This document shows positions 1 to 7,569 of a stretch of DNA of 10,382 bases, one piece after another. The notes under the pieces are model-generated. The model did no database searches. It saw only the letters and a program-made list of their open reading frames with translations, and was not told where the DNA came from. Each line of letters begins with the position of its first letter. Within the stretch, counting starts at the first letter, position 1. The position numbers and the translations under genes were made by a program. Source of the DNA: an uncultured Collinsella sp. (lineage in GTDB: Bacteria > Actinomycetota > Coriobacteriia > Coriobacteriales > Coriobacteriaceae); contig URVD01000043.1 of NCBI GenBank assembly GCA_900551195.1, forward strand, positions 1-10,382. The letters are read 5' to 3'.

Positions 1-2269
1 GGGATCAATCGGATTCTCCGAATTCTCCTTGCGCTGGATCCAAACCTGGCAGCCATAGAACGGGTTGGCAGTACCGAGGCACAGGCCCTGATCGGTAACG
101 GCAAAGGTGCGCAGACCATGGTTGTACGAATCGTTAAAACCGTTAGTCGTCAGCGTCGTAAAGTTCACGCCGTCCTCGGTCACATACATATCAAAGCCGC
201 GCTCGGCATCGCGCAGGTAGTACATGCACGTAAGGACACTCTGCAGCTTCTTGAGGTTCTCCTCGCTCAGCAGCTTATCGAGCGCATCCTGAATATCGCC
301 CGGCAGCTCGGTGCCATAGGCATCCTCGTACTGCTGCTTCAGGCTCTCATAGCTATCGAGCATGTCCTGATACTGGTCGGCAAAGGACTTGAAGTACGCG
401 ATCTCGCCATCGATCTTCTGGACATAAGCGGCGTCGTCCTCAACGTCCTGGGACATCGTCGCGGCCTGCTCGCAAAGGTCGCCCGCGGCATCCTCCAGCG
501 CATCGCTCAGGTCGCCAAAGCCCTTAGCGACCTCGGTCTTCTCGTCATCGACCTCGACGGCCTCAGCCTTCTCGTCATCGACCTCGACGGCCTCGTTTGA
601 ATCATCGTCCGCAAGCGTGTTAGCGGGAACGATGGGGTCGTCAGGCGATTTCTTGTCGAGCAGGTGATCGAGCAGGTCCCTAAGGCGCTGAACCTGAGAG
701 TTCCACTCCTCGGGCGTCATATCGATAATGTCGCCATTGGAGAACTGGCCGATCGGCTCAAGCAGGCTCGCGGTATCAAAGGTACCGATATACAGCTTGC
801 CGTCGAACTTCTGCATGCGCCAAATGTACTGGTTCTCGTTTCGGCCAAAGCCCGAAGCCAGGCCGGAAATACCGCCCTTGGGGAACATGACGGTGGGATC
901 GCCAACGACAAGATCCATGTCCTCGTTCTTGTCCATGCGATAGATGTTGACCGACTGCTCAAGATTGGCATTCACAAACGAGCAGTCAACGCCGCCCATG
1001 CCGCTCTTGCCGCCCTCTTCGGTGTTGGACTTGTTGAACAGGATGCGCTCGAGAGCAATCTCCTCGTCGTTGTATTCACCGATATAGAGGTAGTCGTTGT
1101 AGACGATGAGGTTGGCAGCACCAGAACGGGTGCGGGCAGGATCGATGCCAAAGCAGTACTTTGCACCGTCCCTCTCCTGATCGCCAACAACGGGAGTCCA
1201 CGAATAGCTGCCGTCGGCGTTCTTGTCGCCACGGACCATGGCGAACGACTGCATGGAATTATCATCGGGAGCGTTCTCAGGCGTACCGGTGCAGATGGTC
1301 GCATAGAGATGGCCATTGTACGAGACCATATCCCAAATGGCGCCGCCGTAGATGCTGTCCTGATAGCGAATCGCCGGATAGCCAAACAGCGTGCCCGAGT
1401 TGGCAATCTCGGTGAAGCTGTCCTGGCCCTTCGACGGGTCAGACGACGTCAGGATTGTCGACACAAAGTTACCGGCCGCGTCTTTACCCACATTACTGAT
1501 GACGAGCTGGCCATCATGGACGCACATGCCGCGGATACCGGTAGAAATGCCCTGCTTGTAGGCAGCACCGTAATCCTGCATGCTCGAAAGGCCCTGATAG
1601 ACAACTTTGTACTTATCATTCTTAGGATCGATCTCATATACAGCAGGCAGGCCGCTTTTGCCGCCATTGGTCCTGACGCTGCCACAGAAATAGAGCTTAC
1701 CCTTATAGCTCACGGCATTGCGGAACAAAGGACCGACGCCGTTGAGCGATTCAGAGAGCAGCAGCTTGGTCTCACCGGTCTTGGTATTGATCTTGACCAG
1801 GATGCCGCCGCTGTCCTTGTCGGCCGTGCCGTCCTCCTTCTGCTGTCCATAGAAGAAGGTGCCGTTAAACATGGCCTCCAGCGTCAGGCGCATGGTTTCG
1901 GCATCAAAGGAATCACCCAGCGTGCCGTTCATGAGCGTCAGCGTGTTGCCCATCGCCGCATAGCAGGTGCCCACATAAAGCCAGTCACCATAGCTCACAG
2001 CCGCCCAAGTGTAGCTCTGGCCGCGATCGCCTTCGTTGTTGGCCGCGTTACCGTCGGCGCCCGGAACGGCAACGGCACCGCCACCCTGGTAGTCGACGAT
2101 GCCATCCGGCTGCGACGTTCCTACCGTAGGATGCGAGAGCTTTTCAAAGGAATACCCATTTCCCGCATTGTAGGTAACGGCACCCGAAGCGTCTTCGGCA
2201 TGCCGGCAGCGGCGATACCAAGATAGCGGCAAGCGCTGCCACCAAGCCAAGTGCTCCCACTCGTCTCAT
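1..2269 (-). CDS. Exported beta-propeller protein with coiled-coil insertion; partial, signal peptide frameshifted
   Basis: The 3' end lies beyond base 1; about 756 codons are visible. The ATG at 2269 follows a GGGGAGG site and begins a classic signal peptide (MRRVGALGLVAALAAILV, then SPLPA). That frame soon hits a stop. The long frame, open from about 2199 to 1, starts at AEDASGAVTY with no credible start of its own. Adding two bases near 2201 would give PAHA-ED, a normal signal peptidase site, so I read one gene with a small indel. The mature part repeats beta-strand motifs of the type G-x-LY-x-G/T: LYVGT near residue 98, KLYFCG near 190, HLYATI near 320, YLYIGEY near 392, KLYIGTF near 490 and GLCLGTANPFYGCQVW near 735. 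This fits a beta-propeller. Residues of about 520-690 instead form an acidic, helical, coiled-coil-like insertion. The substrate is unknown. It could be a pseudogene, a phase-variable gene or a sequencing error. Confidence 0.7.
539..594 (-). repeat. 30-bp in-frame tandem duplication coding an acidic decapeptide
   Basis: Twenty-six identical bases occur at 539-564 and again at 569-594, a period of 30 bp or ten codons. The product reads EAVEVDDEKA followed by EAVEVDDEKT, inside the acidic linker of the exported propeller protein. Because the period is a multiple of three, copy-number change would keep the frame. It looks like a recent duplication in a flexible linker. Confidence 0.85.
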
Positions 2270-2542
2270 AAGGCTATAACCTCCCCTGTCCTAAAGCCCA
2301 GCTTTAGCATTCTTCATTTCTGTCCACGGTTAATTGCAATCTGAGCACAGCAATAATCAGCGTATAAATATACACCTGTAATTTTTTGGACGGGTTAATA
2401 GATGCTCGATTGGTAGCGAATTCCGCGCAAACCGTCACCAAACTCCACTTTTACCGCATCTAAAGGTTATTTTTTACGCAAATTTTTGGATGTCGATAGT
2501 CGCAATGAGCAGGAGGCCGGTATCCACCGGAGAGGGCAACGC
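2270..2542. other. AT-rich intergenic region upstream of the propeller gene
   Basis: No gene is supported here. The stretch is clearly more AT-rich than its neighbours. On the minus strand TATATT (2382-2377) is a possible -10 for the propeller gene, but no convincing -35 sits upstream. Two near-identical blocks, AATTTTTTGGA at 2390-2400 and AAATTTTTGGA at 2480-2490, could be regulator sites. A small dyad (CCGGT 2517-2521, ACCGG 2526-2530) lies just after the HMA gene but lacks a T-tract, so it is not a clear terminator. Confidence 0.4.
2291..2307 (-). promoter_or_regulatory. 7-bp perfect hairpin in the leader of the propeller gene
   Basis: CTAAAGC and GCTTTAG form a perfect 7-bp inverted repeat around a 3-base loop. 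It lies just upstream of the GGGGAGG ribosome binding site for the ATG at 2269. It may be a leader stem that affects translation or stability, or an operator. It does not overlap the ribosome binding site. Confidence 0.35.
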
Positions 2543-2926
2543 CTACATTTTCATAACGTAATAGCCCGCGCCCCTCACCGCCGTCTCGAGTGTGTCGCGA
2601 TCAACCGGGAGCTTCGAGCGTACGCGTGCTGTGTGGTCCGCATACGTCACCGTAGCCCACACGCCGTCCAGTGCATTGAGGGCATTGGCTACGTTCTGAG
2701 CGCAGCCGTCACAGCTCATGCCGCCGATGAGCAGCTCATCGCTATAGGGATAGTGTGACGCATCGGTATCCACCACAACAACCTTTTTGGCCTTCTTGCC
2801 GCTCGCACCATCGCTGCAACAACTCTTCCCGTGTGTCGAAGCGGCAATGCGACGCAGTCCAAAAAACATGCCGACGGCAATGACGGCCAGCACGATGAGA
2901 TTCGCAGGGTTGAGCAAGTCACTCAT
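2543..2926 (-). CDS. Membrane-anchored HMA-domain metal-binding protein
   Basis: 127 residues. The ATG at 2926 is chosen because AAAGGGG lies six bases upstream; the in-frame TTG at 2941 would place that site inside the gene. Residues 8-24 (LIVLAVIAVGMFFGL) form one membrane helix followed by basic residues and a KSCC motif (C36, C37). This arrangement resembles FeoB-associated Cys-rich membrane proteins. A Lys-rich linker leads to a heavy-metal-associated domain (residues 61-127) with the metal site GMSCDGC (C72, C75) and the usual alternating fold pattern. Such domains bind Cu(I) or similar soft metals and pass them to P-type ATPases. I infer a tethered metal chaperone or sensor on the cytoplasmic face. 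No ATPase or FeoB gene is present in the window. A CsoR-like palindrome sits at its promoter. The metal (copper or iron-linked) is uncertain. Confidence 0.85.
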   Translation of the reverse strand: MSDLLNPANLIVLAVIAVGMFFGLRRIAASTHGKSCCSDGASGKKAKKVVVVDTDASHYPYSDELLIGGMSCDGCAQNVANALNALDGVWATVTYADHTARVRSKLPVDRDTLETAVRGAGYYVMKM

Positions 2927-2955
2927 GCGTTCCCCTTTCAAGTAGCCCTATCTAG

Positions 2956-2972
2956 ATACCCCCATGGGGTGT
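2956..2972. promoter_or_regulatory. CsoR-like GC palindrome at the HMA gene promoter
   Basis: ATACCCCCATGGGGTGT contains ACCCC and GGGGT arms (2958-2962, 2966-2970) around CAT. The flanks nearly extend the dyad to ATACCCC/GGGGTGT. This matches the general form of CsoR/RcnR-family operators (TACCCC...GGGGTA). It sits where a repressor would cover the start site predicted from the -10 at 2982-2977, upstream of a metal-binding protein. The regulator itself is not in the window. Confidence 0.45.
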
Positions 2973-2976
2973 TCCC

Positions 2977-3008
2977 ATCTTAACCCAAAATCATGTCCGT
3001 TCGGTCAA
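2977..3008 (-). promoter_or_regulatory. Possible promoter of the HMA gene
   Basis: On the minus strand TTGACC (3008-3003) and TAAGAT (2982-2977) resemble -35 and -10 boxes. Their spacing is 20 bp, longer than the usual 17. Such long spacers are typical of MerR-activated promoters, but I see no clear MerR dyad between the boxes. Confidence 0.35.
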
Positions 3009-3034
3009 TTAGTTTCCCTCTTCAAACTTTTTTG

Positions 3035-3062
3035 TTGACCATGGCTTACTTTCGTGTATAAG
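3035..3062 (+). promoter_or_regulatory. Sigma70-type promoter for the DUF3793-flavodoxin operon
   Basis: TTGACC (3035-3040) and TATAAG (3057-3062) are separated by 16 bp. Transcription should start near 3069, giving a leader of about 32 bases before the GTG at 3101. The core TAGGCTAAC at 3069-3077 sits at the predicted start site and resembles the centre of a DtxR/IdeR box. Confidence 0.65.
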
Positions 3063-3100
3063 TTTTCCTAGGCTAACAGTTTAGATCCGTAAGGAGCGCC

Positions 3101-3805
3101 GTGACTCGAACCATAGACATCCCAACGTTTCAGGCAGCAATCGTGCGCAACTGCTCTCCCACGCTCGCGGGCATCAAACCGGCATCGCTCTTTACCTATC
3201 CAGGAGTCTATGCCGATCAAGACGGCTCAAGCGTAACTGCGGCGATCGAGGATCGCCGAGCACGCCTGCTCAACGTTATCGCCCGGTGCAATCACGAGCT
3301 TAATCCGTTCGGTATCCATCTGAGCGTTTTGGTCTGGCGCCCCTGCGGGGCGCTCGTATACGCATATCGGCCCAATAGCCTCGCCACTTACCTTGCTGAC
3401 CCGCGCGCCAAAACGGCACTCGCCAAGAAGGGCTACGACACCGGCAACCTCTCGGCATGTCTTGTGCACCTGGCATCACGCATCACGCTCGCGAGCAATA
3501 ACGCCGCGGAATGCGCCTGCGGCCAGACTCGATGCGCACTGGATCAGCAAGTCTGCTGCAACAACGACTGCGCCTGCGAATTTCCACACGAGATTGGCTA
3601 CTTCCTGGGGTACCCCTGCGACGACGTATACGAGTTCATCGCCCAGCGTGGCGAGAACTACAAGATCTTTGGAGCCTGGAAGGTCTATACGAATGTCGAG
3701 CAGGCGCTTGCGACGTTTGATGCGTACCGTGCCTGCACCCAACACCTCACCTTTATCTATCAGCAGGGCTGCAGCTTGGCGCAACTTGCCCAGGCGACCC
3801 GATAG
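3101..3805 (+). CDS. DUF3793 family protein
   Basis: 234 residues from a GTG preceded by AAGGAG with four-base spacing. No signal peptide or membrane helix is visible, so it is probably cytoplasmic. The C-terminal half has the motifs I associate with DUF3793: FPHEIGYFLGYP (161-172) followed by NYK and GAWKVY (187-196). The biochemical role of the family is not established. Just before FPHE lies a cysteine-dense stretch, with cysteines at 138, 140, 145, 152, 153, 157 and 159, that looks able to hold metal. It is followed after 46 bases by a flavodoxin gene on the same strand, so the two are likely one operon. This linkage suggests a redox or low-iron role, which is an inference from context. 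Confidence 0.8.
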   Translation: MTRTIDIPTFQAAIVRNCSPTLAGIKPASLFTYPGVYADQDGSSVTAAIEDRRARLLNVIARCNHELNPFGIHLSVLVWRPCGALVYAYRPNSLATYLADPRAKTALAKKGYDTGNLSACLVHLASRITLASNNAAECACGQTRCALDQQVCCNNDCACEFPHEIGYFLGYPCDDVYEFIAQRGENYKIFGAWKVYTNVEQALATFDAYRACTQHLTFIYQQGCSLAQLAQATR

Positions 3806-3851
3806 AACGTACAAACCGCGGCCGCACGCCGCACAACCGAAAGGACTCAAC

Positions 3852-4271
3852 ATGAGCAAGATCGCCGTCGTCTACTGGAGCGGCACGGGCAACACCGAGG
3901 CCATGGCAAACCTCGTTGCCGAGGGCACCACGTCCGCGGGCGCCGAGGCCGAAGTCATCCCCTGCGCCGACTTCTCTGCCGACAGGGCCGCCGACTATGA
4001 TGCCTTCGCCTTCGGTTGCCCCGCCATGGGCTCCGAGGAGCTTGAATACGATGAGTTCCAACCGATGTGGGACGAAGTCAAGGAGACCCTCGGCGACAAG
4101 AAGGTCGTCCTCTTTGGCTCTTATTCGTGGGCCGAAGGCGAATGGATGGACAATTGGAAGGCGGACGCCGACGAGGCAGGCGTCAACGTGGTCGACTCCG
4201 TCATCTGCTACGACGCACCCGACGACGAGGGCGAAGCGGCCTGCAAGGCCCTGGGAGCGGAGCTGGCCTAA
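3852..4271 (+). CDS. Short-chain flavodoxin
   Basis: 139 residues, the normal length for short-chain flavodoxins. The ATG at 3852 is chosen because AAAGGA lies just upstream and the phosphate loop then falls at the N-terminus; the open frame extends further upstream, but that part overlaps the DUF3793 gene. The FMN phosphate loop is SGTGNTEAM (10-18). The two isoalloxazine loops are CPAMGSEELE (56-65) and GSYSWAEGEW (89-98), with W93 placed like the flavin-stacking Trp of clostridial flavodoxins. Flavodoxins carry one or two electrons between cytoplasmic enzymes and often replace ferredoxin when iron is scarce. The gene is the second of a probable operon with the DUF3793 gene and ends 73 bases before a strong terminator. 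No partner reductase is visible nearby. Confidence 0.93.
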   Translation: MSKIAVVYWSGTGNTEAMANLVAEGTTSAGAEAEVIPCADFSADRAADYDAFAFGCPAMGSEELEYDEFQPMWDEVKETLGDKKVVLFGSYSWAEGEWMDNWKADADEAGVNVVDSVICYDAPDDEGEAACKALGAELA

Positions 4272-4344
4272 CGAAGCCGTCAGAAAGTCGCAAGGCAACT
4301 GACAGCCGAGTACCGCACAACAACAGTCGCTCATGCCCAAACAA

Positions 4345-4380
4345 AAACGGGGACCGGATATTCACATCCGGTCCCCGTTT
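4345..4380. terminator. Bidirectional rho-independent terminator
   Basis: Two perfectly complementary 15-base arms, AAACGGGGACCGGAT (4345-4359) and ATCCGGTCCCCGTTT (4366-4380), enclose a 6-base loop. Read on the minus strand the stem runs into TTTTTGTTT, a good U-tract for the ABC importer operon. On the plus strand the tract (TTTGTTAT) is weaker but usable for the flavodoxin operon. It lies between two converging genes. Confidence 0.92.
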
Positions 4381-4406
4381 GTTATATCGATAACCTCGAC
4401 GCGCCG

Positions 4407-5159
<753 letters not shown>

Positions 5160-5171
5160 AATAGAACCTCC

Positions 5172-6533
5172 TTACAGACCAGCGATATGGTCGGCGGGCG
5201 TCGCGACAACCTGTCCGGCGCTCTTGGTGGGACGCTTCTTTTTGGTTTCGGCCGTACCCAGCAGCCTCGCCTCAAGACCGCTCACCAAGCGCGCAAGCGG
5301 CAGGGTAATGACCAGATAGAACAGGGCGGCAACCACATACGGCGTAATGGAGCCCGTCGTTGCCACGATGGTGCGGGCGTTCATGACGATCTCGACCACG
5401 CCCACGGCCGCGAGCAGCGACGTATCCTTGTAAAGCAGGATAAACTCGCTGGTCAGCGTAGGCAGGACATTGCGGAACGTCTGCGGAATCATAACGTAGA
5501 GCAGCGTCTGGAAGGCATTCATACCCAGCGAACGAGCGGCCTCGTTCTGGCCCTTGGGGATCGATTGAATACCGGCACGGAAAATCTCGCACAGATACGC
5601 AGACGAGTTCATGGCCATGACGATAACGCCCAAGACATAGTCGTCCACCTTGACGCCGGCAAGCGGCAGGCCAAAGAATGCAATATAGATCTGCAGGAAC
5701 GCCGGCGTACCGCGGATGACATTCACGTAGATGCCGGCAAGGCAACGCAGGATGCGCGATTTGGATATGCGCATAAGCGACAGGGCAAAGCCAAAGGGGA
5801 TCGCCAGCGGAAACGCCACGAGCACGATCGAGAGCGACATAAGGAAGCCCTTGAAGACGATCGGCAGGCTCTGGACCAAAATGACCGGGTTCAGGAACAG
5901 GCGAAGGAACATGTTGGAATTCCATGCCTCGACCCACGGCTGTTCCTTAAGGTCGGCCAGGAAGTTATCGAACGCCGTCACGCCCTTAATCTCGACGGAA
6001 GGAATCTTGGAAATCTTCTTGGTCGAACCGTCGGCGAGCGTATAGGTTCCGCTAAAGGCCTCATCGCCGCCCTCGACGGGGAACGTCACGCCGTAAACCT
6101 CGACACGGAAAAAGCCGCCGGCAGGCGCCGTCTCGCCAAAGTCAATCTTGAGCGTCTGGCCGTCAGCCTTGCACGTGGGCTTCATGGGCGTACGATCCAT
6201 GAGGTCCTCGCCCGAGAGCATCGTCAATCGCGTGTCATCGGTACCAAACGTTGTGCCGTCGACAAACGTCAGAGAAAGACCGCTCAGCTCCTCGTCGGCA
6301 TCGGCCTGAACTTCCCAGGTAATGCGCGTCTCGGTGCCGCCGACCACAGCGCTGCCCGAACCGGTGTTGGGTCGGGCGGTAATCTTTGCGGTCTCAAGCG
6401 CCTGGGCGGTCGTGGGCGCATATGCCCCCACGCACACCAGCGCGAGCGCCACGGCCATGGCGCAGGCTAGCTTTTGGAGCAAGGCGGGCAGTGGAAAACG
6501 CTGCTCCGCAGCCCCTTTGTTCAGTCGAGACAA
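5172..6533 (-). CDS. Amino acid ABC transporter permease with N-terminal exported beta-rich domain
   Basis: 453 residues from a TTG at 6533, chosen because AGGAG lies five bases upstream and a signal peptide follows at once; the longer ATG frame from 6638 has no matching site and would run into the intergenic hairpins. Residues 21-45 are a hydrophobic segment ending TTAQA, a likely signal peptidase site. Residues of about 46-203 are a beta-rich, Ig-like domain (SLTFVDGTTFG, GFFRVEVYGVTFP). The permease domain (about 215-425) has five hydrophobic segments and the EAA loop (EAARSLGMNAFQ, from residue 331) that contacts the ATPase. A 28-residue basic tail ends the protein. HisQ-type permeases are usually near 220 residues with an outside N-terminus, so the extra domain would sit outside the cell. 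It probably works as a homodimer. The role of the ectodomain is unknown. Confidence 0.9.
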   Translation of the reverse strand: MSRLNKGAAEQRFPLPALLQKLACAMAVALALVCVGAYAPTTAQALETAKITARPNTGSGSAVVGGTETRITWEVQADADEELSGLSLTFVDGTTFGTDDTRLTMLSGEDLMDRTPMKPTCKADGQTLKIDFGETAPAGGFFRVEVYGVTFPVEGGDEAFSGTYTLADGSTKKISKIPSVEIKGVTAFDNFLADLKEQPWVEAWNSNMFLRLFLNPVILVQSLPIVFKGFLMSLSIVLVAFPLAIPFGFALSLMRISKSRILRCLAGIYVNVIRGTPAFLQIYIAFFGLPLAGVKVDDYVLGVIVMAMNSSAYLCEIFRAGIQSIPKGQNEAARSLGMNAFQTLLYVMIPQTFRNVLPTLTSEFILLYKDTSLLAAVGVVEIVMNARTIVATTGSITPYVVAALFYLVITLPLARLVSGLEARLLGTAETKKKRPTKSAGQVVATPADHIAGL

Positions 6534-6568
6534 GGTGGCTCCTATCGTAGAAGTTGCCGGCAAAACGA

Positions 6569-6587
6569 GACGGAAACACTCTCCGTC
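6569..6587 (-). promoter_or_regulatory. Hairpin upstream of the permease gene
   Basis: GACGGA (6569-6574) and TCCGTC (6582-6587) form a 6-bp stem with a 7-base loop. In the minus-strand transcript it is followed by TCGTTTTG. It is the third hairpin between the lipoprotein stop and the permease start. It may be a weak terminator or an mRNA-stabilising stem. Confidence 0.4.
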
Positions 6588-6601
6588 AAGAGAAGCGCAA
6601 A

Positions 6602-6629
6602 GGCCCTCTCCGCCAAAACGGAAAGGGCC
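6602..6629 (-). terminator. Attenuator-like stem-loop between lipoprotein and permease genes
   Basis: GGCCCTCTCCG (6602-6612) and CGGAAAGGGCC (6619-6629) pair over 11 bp with a single G-U in the minus-strand RNA and a 6-base loop. Only TTTGCGCTTCTC follows, a poor U-tract, so termination is probably partial. Such a stem would let the binding protein be made in excess over the permease and ATPase. Confidence 0.6.
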
Positions 6630-6637
6630 CGCGCGCA

Positions 6638-6660
6638 ATCAAGTAGCTATTTTACTTGAT
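6638..6660 (-). promoter_or_regulatory. Hairpin spanning the lipoprotein stop codon
   Basis: ATCAAGTA (6638-6645) and TACTTGAT (6653-6660) are perfect 8-bp arms with a 7-base loop. The TAA stop of the binding protein (6654-6652) lies at the edge of the loop, and the stem runs directly into the next hairpin. It could protect the 3' end of a processed lipoprotein mRNA. Confidence 0.5.
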
Positions 6661-7512
6661 GTTGTACTTAGCCATGAGGGCGTCGACGGTACCGTCGTCA
6701 GTCAGGTCCTTGATGGCCTGGTTGATGTCGTCCTTGAGCTTGATGTTGCCCTGGTTGATGGCGATGGCGTACTCCTCGCCGGTGCTGACCTGCTTGATGG
6801 TCTGGCAGGTGTTGAACTGCTCGGCGGTCAGCTGGCTGGCAACGGAGCGGTTGGTGACTACGGCGTCGCCCTTATCGGACTGCAGGGCGCTGAAGCACTC
6901 GGTGGCGTCCTTGTAGGGGACAATCTTGGCCTTGGGGAAGTTCTCCTGGGCAAAGGCCTCGGCGGTCGAGCCAGACTGGACGATGATGGTAGCGTCGGCG
7001 TTGTTGAGCTTCTCGCTGAAGTTGTCGGCCGTGATGTCGGTGTTATCGACCTTGGTCACGATAGCCTGATCGTCCATGTAGTAGGAATCGGAGAAAGTGA
7101 CTTCCTTCTCACGCTCGGGCGTGTCGGTGATAGCCGCGATGGCGACGTCGTACTTGGCGCCCGAAGCAACGCCGGGGACGAGCGTGTCAAAATCATTGTT
7201 GACATACTCGACATCCAGACCCAGCTTATCGCCGATAGCCTTAATGAGTTCAAGGTCAAAGCCCTGGTAGTCGCCATTGTCATCCTTGTACTCAAACGGA
7301 GCGTACTCGGCAGAGGTGCCGACGGTCAGCGTACCGTCCTTGACGAGCGCGTACTCCTTGGAACCGTCGACCTTCTCGACCTTAGCGTCGTCAGAGCTGC
7401 TGGAACTGGCATCAGAACCAGAGGTGGCGTTGGACGAGCCGCAGCCCGTCAGAGCAAGGGCGAGCGCCATAGCACCCGTGGCGGCAAATGCGCCAAGCTT
7501 CTTCAGCTTCAT
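6652..7512 (-). CDS. Amino acid ABC transporter substrate-binding lipoprotein (family 3)
   Basis: 286 residues from the ATG at 7512, which follows AAGGAG by seven bases; the frame extends to 7641, but that part lacks a ribosome site and contains the promoter. The N-terminus is a lipoprotein signal, basic MKLKK then a hydrophobic run ending in the lipobox LTGC, so C24 should be lipidated and the protein anchored outside the cell. A Ser/Asp linker follows. The mature part is a family 3 solute-binding fold: GTSAEYAPFEY, then GFDLELIKAIG, then YDVAIAAITDTPEREKEVTFSDSYY, the region that usually binds the ligand amino group. It captures an amino acid and delivers it to the permease encoded next. 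The terms polar or basic amino acid are reasonable, but the specific ligand is not readable. It is the first gene of the importer operon, with its own promoter at 7570-7598. Confidence 0.95.
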   Translation of the reverse strand: MKLKKLGAFAATGAMALALALTGCGSSNATSGSDASSSSSDDAKVEKVDGSKEYALVKDGTLTVGTSAEYAPFEYKDDNGDYQGFDLELIKAIGDKLGLDVEYVNNDFDTLVPGVASGAKYDVAIAAITDTPEREKEVTFSDSYYMDDQAIVTKVDNTDITADNFSEKLNNADATIIVQSGSTAEAFAQENFPKAKIVPYKDATECFSALQSDKGDAVVTNRSVASQLTAEQFNTCQTIKQVSTGEEYAIAINQGNIKLKDDINQAIKDLTDDGTVDALMAKYNIK

Positions 7513-7530
7513 AATCAGTCTCCTTCCAAT

Positions 7531-7552
7531 GACCCCACGTGATTCAGGGGTC
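7531..7552 (-). promoter_or_regulatory. Dyad in the leader of the importer operon
   Basis: GACCCC (7531-7536) and GGGGTC (7547-7552) are 6-bp arms around a 10-base centre. The dyad lies between the predicted transcription start near 7563 and the lipoprotein ribosome site. It could be an operator or a short leader stem. No regulator gene is nearby. Confidence 0.3.
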
Positions 7553-7569
7553 TGCAAAAACTGAGGGTT

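Noticed and set aside
118..2226. Long plus-strand open frames (160 and 520 codons) opposite the propeller gene
   Set aside because: They lack ribosome sites and domain-like sequence. The minus frame reads continuous blade motifs and an export signal, so these are antisense shadows.
2517..2530. Hairpin after the HMA gene as a terminator
   Set aside because: The stem is 5 bp with a 4-base loop and no T-tract follows on the minus strand.
6534..6638. Longer N-terminus for the permease from the ATG at 6638
   Set aside because: It would add 35 residues before the signal peptide, run through two intergenic hairpins and lacks a ribosome site. The TTG at 6533 has AGGAG at good spacing.
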